A stretch of DNA of 7,778 nt. Source: a bacterium. GTDB taxonomy: Bacteria; Patescibacteriota; Gracilibacteria; UBA1369; LOWO2-01-FULL-3. Of this stretch, positions 7,001 through 7,778 are shown piece by piece. The notes below the pieces were generated by a model. The model was given only the letters and a program-made list of their open reading frames with translations. It was not told the origin of the DNA and ran no database searches. The position numbers and the translations under genes are program-made. Where the stretch lies: the NCBI GenBank assembly GCA_027622635.1, contig JAQBYK010000052.1, positions 1-7,778 on the forward strand. Direction: 5' to 3'. Each line of letters starts with the position of its first letter. The first letter of the stretch is position 1.

Positions 7001-7385
7001 TGAGAAATTCTTTGATACTGTAAATGAAGAGTCATTCAGGCATTTTGGTGGATGTAATCCGATTATGGAAAGTACCATGGAAAATGGTGTTATTAAAATT
7101 AAGATGAACCACGATGTCGTGAAGAAGTATAATGGTCTTGCAGCAGACGAAAAAGGTTTGATGGTGCCAATAGCTGCATATCAGGTATGGCGAGGTGTGG
7201 AAGCTTATGAGTCTCTTAGTGTAGGAGATAGGAAGGCTAAGTTTGAAATCAAGATTGGACATTTGACATTTGAGTTTGATCCGGAAACTATGCCGGATGG
7301 CTCACCTAGGATTGTGTCTAAAGCTTTCCCTATAAGTTCGCAATTTGTAAACGAATTTAGTGCTTGGCAAAAAAATAATATATAA
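1041..7385 (+). CDS. Giant multidomain protein with membrane-like segment, His-rich tract and HD phosphohydrolase domain
   Basis: This is a 2,114-aa protein, uninterrupted, with no in-frame UGA. The ATG at 1041 overlaps the upstream stop. There is no N-terminal signal peptide (MIKRPENFAEARFLFF is followed by a Lys/Glu-rich helix). Order by residue: 1-135 charged helices; about 163-209 a weak peptidoglycan-binding-like segment; 259-295 a Gly/Ala repeat; about 310-680 helical, partly coiled coil; about 690-780 beta-like; about 862-915 coiled coil; 934-985 and 1040-1063 hydrophobic, Gly/Ala-rich putative membrane segments; about 1150-1310 beta-like; 1315-1328 Ala/Glu repeat; 1330-1376 His-rich; about 1563-1805 HD-superfamily metal-dependent phosphohydrolase (H1570, H1614-D1615, H1630, H1673, D1796); 1806-2114 unrecognised. 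HD enzymes hydrolyse phosphoester bonds, often in nucleotides; the substrate here is unknown. The architecture suggests a large effector, toxin or mobile-element protein, which is inference. Only the HD call rests on recognisable catalytic motifs. Confidence 0.93.
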   Translation: MIKRPENFAEARFLFFSRDKLGAAASAKEKQIQAEIAKEKPEQKDKPVDIVDETAVNAKFDAIEEKIKVSPIADKHKETIRGKLGKLVDTWKGKIDKVGKKAADKLNDVWAKTNDALAKFNERKDVAEIYQTLEPLYDKTGKPKAGIVKAMNLVTYKKGSGEWEKINKNLASAGFPEENIKPMQKMLGVKVDGRVDRETINAMSAMLGLTIKVDFAKETKYVGEEKSEEQKAAEANPKVPVDVAGAVKPGGAATEGASGGAGAENVPGSAGGTAGAESVPGATGGAGAESVPGAADEGLVAGEDIVSISSQTITTVSNNLASIGVNINRAALKRAYAETSSDKRIKPDAILAQIDRLVDARNNIIGDSEVLVDLNKNKILAALGYLVEGQEAKGISIIDSVIEDFEGKELEVLSIPEDFKNLNEKLGLSEHTLAIYYNAYLKCPDTNKISISKISEKMKHAEERFLGGVEKNKARKILIEIFGKLVNGVTEKLVGNETLVLNISRVKEKYETLGKKLKEKTKMLTHNKEVRDRQVQYLAKLVEDNPSFINFWTPSNENLITQGVAHFKAYNGFIAKTEAEISAIERERTSLLVSSFVNQHQLLTNNGQNVRGLLLQMDDNLEQKDLPEFMREEVRNAAVAVQHDPNSSEFDKLFYAGEYEKALQFLADQNRERTKVPGMSGHLGQHDYLASYRKYKGTKGVGKLVARWKGSDSFAGKKVNEGYLPIPINIRKDRRGQTYFQTILMKQNPDGSISHVFISDDGNQIGAFSDASPLTKRIGAVHTMTAEDIKNMDENGAKMQERVGMIINKSPSFKAISSAGADLNKTFAPMQALFQKSLEGNKTVGFVNLLKSQAREIKGSSAISNLRSNIKHARAELATLKSFGKGYADQFERKIASMEKQLSNVASLVESNKISNFCDHILSSDFSEDDFQRWIIKDGIAFLATILAATAAIVITVATFGAGGPLGLALVAGVGTLAGMAGNELGTLGSHYIGKEVYGEDFSNKTLLGKYLTNEKVPNPKTGELEEIKGVDVLKTYGKQAVVGFVTTYALLGLGQFVGSALSKFSVMHGSSSGAKGLLARAVSKLPRLNGTQVDILEKKGFGAVMRKIGKESMEEFGEEGLQTVAEKGHPALGFLASLATCLNGSKVSHKFGNFDVVQESVVNTGGGADIEWSYNASNGEAFTSSVKSDYGSQGFDVVTKSDGSIVATKSVALKGGKIERISMTFKPSNDSLTMRQTLKEGLDSNGNSEAQRLYGMKSVGENSYEISETSPAGKMGVAEFLGRRGFVINGDPESGTFEAVKGEEVVRFSANGKAETEAEVEAEAEKEQHDPANCNNPNHHHGHSHNPLDVGHDHDHEHGRPESAEKLDEHGHPVHELTTEAMKGTYRHEFAVAKRDALLNPKVEEGKVVMEALEGKTVEINGKQHPVDKRLLTPTTLKTLAITGKLELSSYDIYLHKTFVQKVDNFVKSNGRQPNSIEFQEISSKVQQGVEVFFDSHKEWSEGGRDIAVRFMHETVEHTFDEFAMKMKAEHGIEIDPEALNEVKRKIIEAGIDQHIDNPPQYVSHGFDHSLRVMDHVKKVVNSDPKVIENIMANWEITREQAELLTVLNGICHDFGYPDVGEGLGKAMHAVTGTYRFLHEIALPLAKASGLDMKNPKHKELMNNFARSIECHSADKVETSWKRADGKQDLILNAKVTVKIKVGELEYEQEILADKADFEAIKTKMKAYFKKHFNHELSDSDFSMIEGDFEGRHVDIVGSSKNDRTPGAVEYRPAELINQDSDNYDPLLAATRYADNLDMDPTRFSEFQRSPIFTALYTRMGAERNAGGSTMSQHISEQIGHGKTAQEIAEHMDVDSEGKFMYEGELFSTIQKIVENGEISNEVKIARLRGVIALLGEVEIAKFGSKPKSFHGEAYVQTISTEVETAIKMLEASENPIKFVNKTLKAGFLKQILEDAKAENPAPPKVTADGKVNLAYLAYVKNMSMVEKFFDTVNEESFRHFGGCNPIMESTMENGVIKIKMNHDVVKKYNGLAADEKGLMVPIAAYQVWRGVEAYESLSVGDRKAKFEIKIGHLTFEFDPETMPDGSPRIVSKAFPISSQFVNEFSAWQKNNI
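1527..1685 (+). other. Peptidoglycan-binding-like segment of the giant protein
   Basis: Residues 163-215. The stretch IKPMQKMLGVKVDGRVDRETINAMSAML (180-207) follows the PG_binding_1 (PF01471) pattern of LQ..LG..VDG..G..T..A, with M183-Q184, L187-G188, V191-D192-G193, T199 and A202 in register. The usual Gly-Pro before the Thr is replaced by V-D-R-E, so it is degenerate or only an analogue. If real, it would point to a cell-wall or secreted location, which is hard to square with the missing signal peptide. Confidence 0.35.
1815..1925 (+). repeat. Three in-frame tandem repeats (36/39/36 bp), Gly/Ala-rich linker
   Basis: Residues 259-270, 271-283 and 284-295 read as variants of GGAGAESVPGAA: GGAGAENVPGSA, GGTAGAESVPGAT, GGAGAESVPGAA. 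The DNA copies are nearly identical, with the middle copy one codon longer, indicating recent tandem duplication. The unit is flexible and probably separates the N-terminal segment from the helical body. The number of copies may vary between strains. Confidence 0.85.
2878..2911. repeat. Perfect 13-bp inverted repeat with 8-nt loop inside the giant gene
   Basis: TTTTGCTCCAAAT (2878-2890) and ATTTGGAGCAAAA (2899-2911) are exact reverse complements around GGATGACA. It encodes residues within LLLQMDDNLEQKD (about 613-625). Transcribed, it would form a 13-bp hairpin in the mRNA. It is not a terminator, because A-runs rather than U-runs follow the right arm. It could affect translation, mRNA processing or stability, or be a chance result of the codons. 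Confidence 0.7.
3840..4229 (+). other. Hydrophobic Gly/Ala-rich membrane-like region of the giant protein
   Basis: Residues 934-985 contain a strongly hydrophobic run (IAFLATILAATAAIVITVATF, about 940-960), then a glycine-rich hydrophobic run (GAGGPLGLALVAGVGTLAGMAG). A third run lies at 1040-1063 (AVVGFVTTYALLGLGQFVGSAL). Two or three membrane-crossing or inserting helices are plausible. The small-residue spacing resembles glycine-zipper hairpins seen in membrane-inserting toxins and some phage proteins. It is followed by an acidic segment, KESMEEFGEEGLQ (1111-1123). Membrane insertion is inferred from composition only. Confidence 0.55.
4983..5024 (+). repeat. Ala/Glu dipeptide repeat
   Basis: Residues 1315-1328 read AETEAEVEAEAEKE, coded by repeated GCTGAG/GCTGAA/GTTGAG units. 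This low-complexity acidic linker leads directly into the His-rich tract and separates the beta-like region from the enzyme half of the protein. Confidence 0.75.
5028..5168 (+). other. His-rich putative metal-binding tract
   Basis: Residues 1330-1376 hold 13 His and one Cys in 47 residues, in clusters NHHHGHSH (1339-1346), HDHDHEH (1353-1359) and HGHPVH (1371-1376). Such tracts bind Zn, Ni or Co in ZIP and CDF transporters, HypB, SlyD and COG0523-type metallochaperones. Here it sits about 190 residues before a metal-dependent HD domain, suggesting metal storage or loading for that domain; this role is inferred. Confidence 0.75.
5727..6446 (+). other. HD-superfamily phosphohydrolase domain with large insert
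   Basis: Residues about 1563-1802. The motifs fall in canonical order: HGFDHSLRV (H1566, H1570), GICHDFGYPD (H1614-D1615), MHAVTGTYRFL (H1630), ARSIECHS (H1673) and ATRYADNLDM (D1796, D1799). This matches the H...HD...H...H...D pattern of HD-domain enzymes (PF01966), and all expected metal ligands are present, including the extra histidines typical of two-metal members. About 110 residues (1676-1785) are inserted between H1673 and D1796, with a beta-rich first half and a Lys-rich middle. Substrate cannot be told; nucleotides or cyclic nucleotides are usual in the superfamily. Confidence 0.85.
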
Positions 7386-7386
7386 T
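7381..7386 (+). promoter_or_regulatory. Possible leaderless-type -10 box before the last gene
   Basis: A perfect TATAAT overlaps the stop codon of the giant gene and ends 10 nt before ATG7397, so a transcript from it would be nearly leaderless. No -35 hexamer at 16-18 bp is visible (TTGGCA at 7364-7369 is only 11 bp away). Chance occurrence in this AT-rich junction is likely enough to keep confidence low. Confidence 0.25.
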
Positions 7387-7396
7387 CAAATAAATT

Positions 7397-7778
7397 ATGA
7401 ATTTAAGCGAAAACCCAATGTACAACGATGATGAATATTATGACTTGGCTGATCCGGCTAACGCTGTATTGATTGAGAGAATTCAAGGATATGGAGAGGC
7501 GGGTAAGTTTATTTTGGATTTGTTAGGGCAAGCAAAAGCTGGTGGAATCACGATGCAAGTTAAAGGACTTAGTTCTGTTCCAAAAATTAAATATGGTGAA
7601 GACGAAATATATTTATCAAGAAGAATTTCAACGGATGCCGATGAAATGGCACCCACCCACATGCATTGGTGTATGAGCATGGAATCATATAAAAAATCAT
7701 GGGTACAAAGTGTTTTATCCGGGGTGGATAGCGCCGGTTGGTTGGAATTGGGTAATTTAACTACTACAGATCTTTATG
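7397..7778 (+). CDS. Hypothetical protein, 3' truncated by the window edge
   Basis: The frame is open from ATG7397 to the right edge, 127 codons visible, beginning MNLSENPMYNDDEYYDL. There is no signal peptide or membrane segment. The visible part has an acidic N-terminus, then an apparent mixed alpha/beta region (VLIERIQGYGEAGKFILDLLGQ; ITMQVKGLSSVPKIKYGEDEIYLSRRI) and a segment rich in Met, His and Trp (APTHMHWCMSME). I recognise no family. It starts 11 nt after the giant gene's stop with no Shine-Dalgarno, in the same direction, so it is probably part of the same unit or read from its own leaderless promoter. It may act with the giant protein, but nothing in the sequence demonstrates this. 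Confidence 0.8.
   Translation, partial: MNLSENPMYNDDEYYDLADPANAVLIERIQGYGEAGKFILDLLGQAKAGGITMQVKGLSSVPKIKYGEDEIYLSRRISTDADEMAPTHMHWCMSMESYKKSWVQSVLSGVDSAGWLELGNLTTTDLY

Noticed and set aside
1041..7385. UGA recoded as glycine
   Set aside because: There is no in-frame UGA in 2,114 codons, glycine uses GGN throughout, and the upstream gene ends in UGA exactly overlapping the next start.
7364..7386. TTGGCA ... TATAAT as a full sigma70 promoter for the last gene
   Set aside because: The spacer is only 11 bp, too short for a functional -35/-10 pair, so only the -10 is listed, at low confidence.
1..7778. CRISPR array, tRNA/rRNA genes, insertion sequence ends
   Set aside because: I saw no regularly spaced repeats with unique spacers, no cloverleaf or rRNA-like stretch, and no transposase frame or matching terminal repeats by eye.

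Overview
The window is an AT-rich bacterial-type segment with every supported gene on the + strand. No taxonomic marker is present. The genes are Lys/Glu-rich and tightly packed, ribosome-binding sites are weak or absent before two of the starts, and one very large multidomain protein dominates. This would fit a candidate-phyla (Patescibacteria-like) or other uncultured bacterium, but that is a weak inference. UGA acts as a stop here: the 2,114-codon gene contains no in-frame UGA and codes glycine with GGN, which argues against the UGA=Gly code of Gracilibacteria/Absconditabacteria.

Layout. Positions 2-247 hold a short open frame that is either the 3' end of a gene entering from the left or a complete 77-aa gene starting at 14. 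Positions 248-570 are visibly more GC-rich and hold a weak 75-aa hypothetical ORF (343-570). Its frame stays open back to 220 without a standard start codon, so it may be a gene remnant. Positions 571-729 are non-coding and dense in inverted repeats. They end in a good sigma70-type promoter (extended -10 TGGTATAAT, TATAAT at 705-710) followed by an 18-bp near-perfect dyad over the expected transcription start, one base before the next start codon.

Positions 730-7385 form a two-gene unit: a 104-aa, extremely charged, helical protein (730-1044), overlapped by 4 nt (ATGA) with a 2,114-aa protein (1041-7385). The giant protein has no visible signal peptide. In order it carries a charged helical N-terminus, a weak peptidoglycan-binding-like segment, a Gly/Ala-rich triple repeat, a long helical/coiled-coil region, a beta-like region, a hydrophobic Gly/Ala-rich putative membrane hairpin, a second beta-like region, an Ala/Glu repeat, a His-rich putative metal-binding stretch (13 His and 1 Cys in 47 residues), an HD-superfamily metal-dependent phosphohydrolase domain with its ligand motifs intact and a large insert, and an unrecognised C-terminal region. 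From 7397 a further unrecognised gene runs off the right edge (127 codons visible), beginning 11 nt after the giant gene with no Shine-Dalgarno.

How they may work together (inference). The promoter and dyad near 700-730 would drive the small charged protein and, by translational coupling, the giant protein. The small protein could be a chaperone, regulator or neutralising partner for it. The fusion of a putative membrane-insertion segment, a metal-binding tract and a nucleotide/phosphoester hydrolase domain in one cytoplasmically made giant polypeptide looks like an effector, toxin or mobile-element protein. I cannot assign it to a named system from sequence alone.
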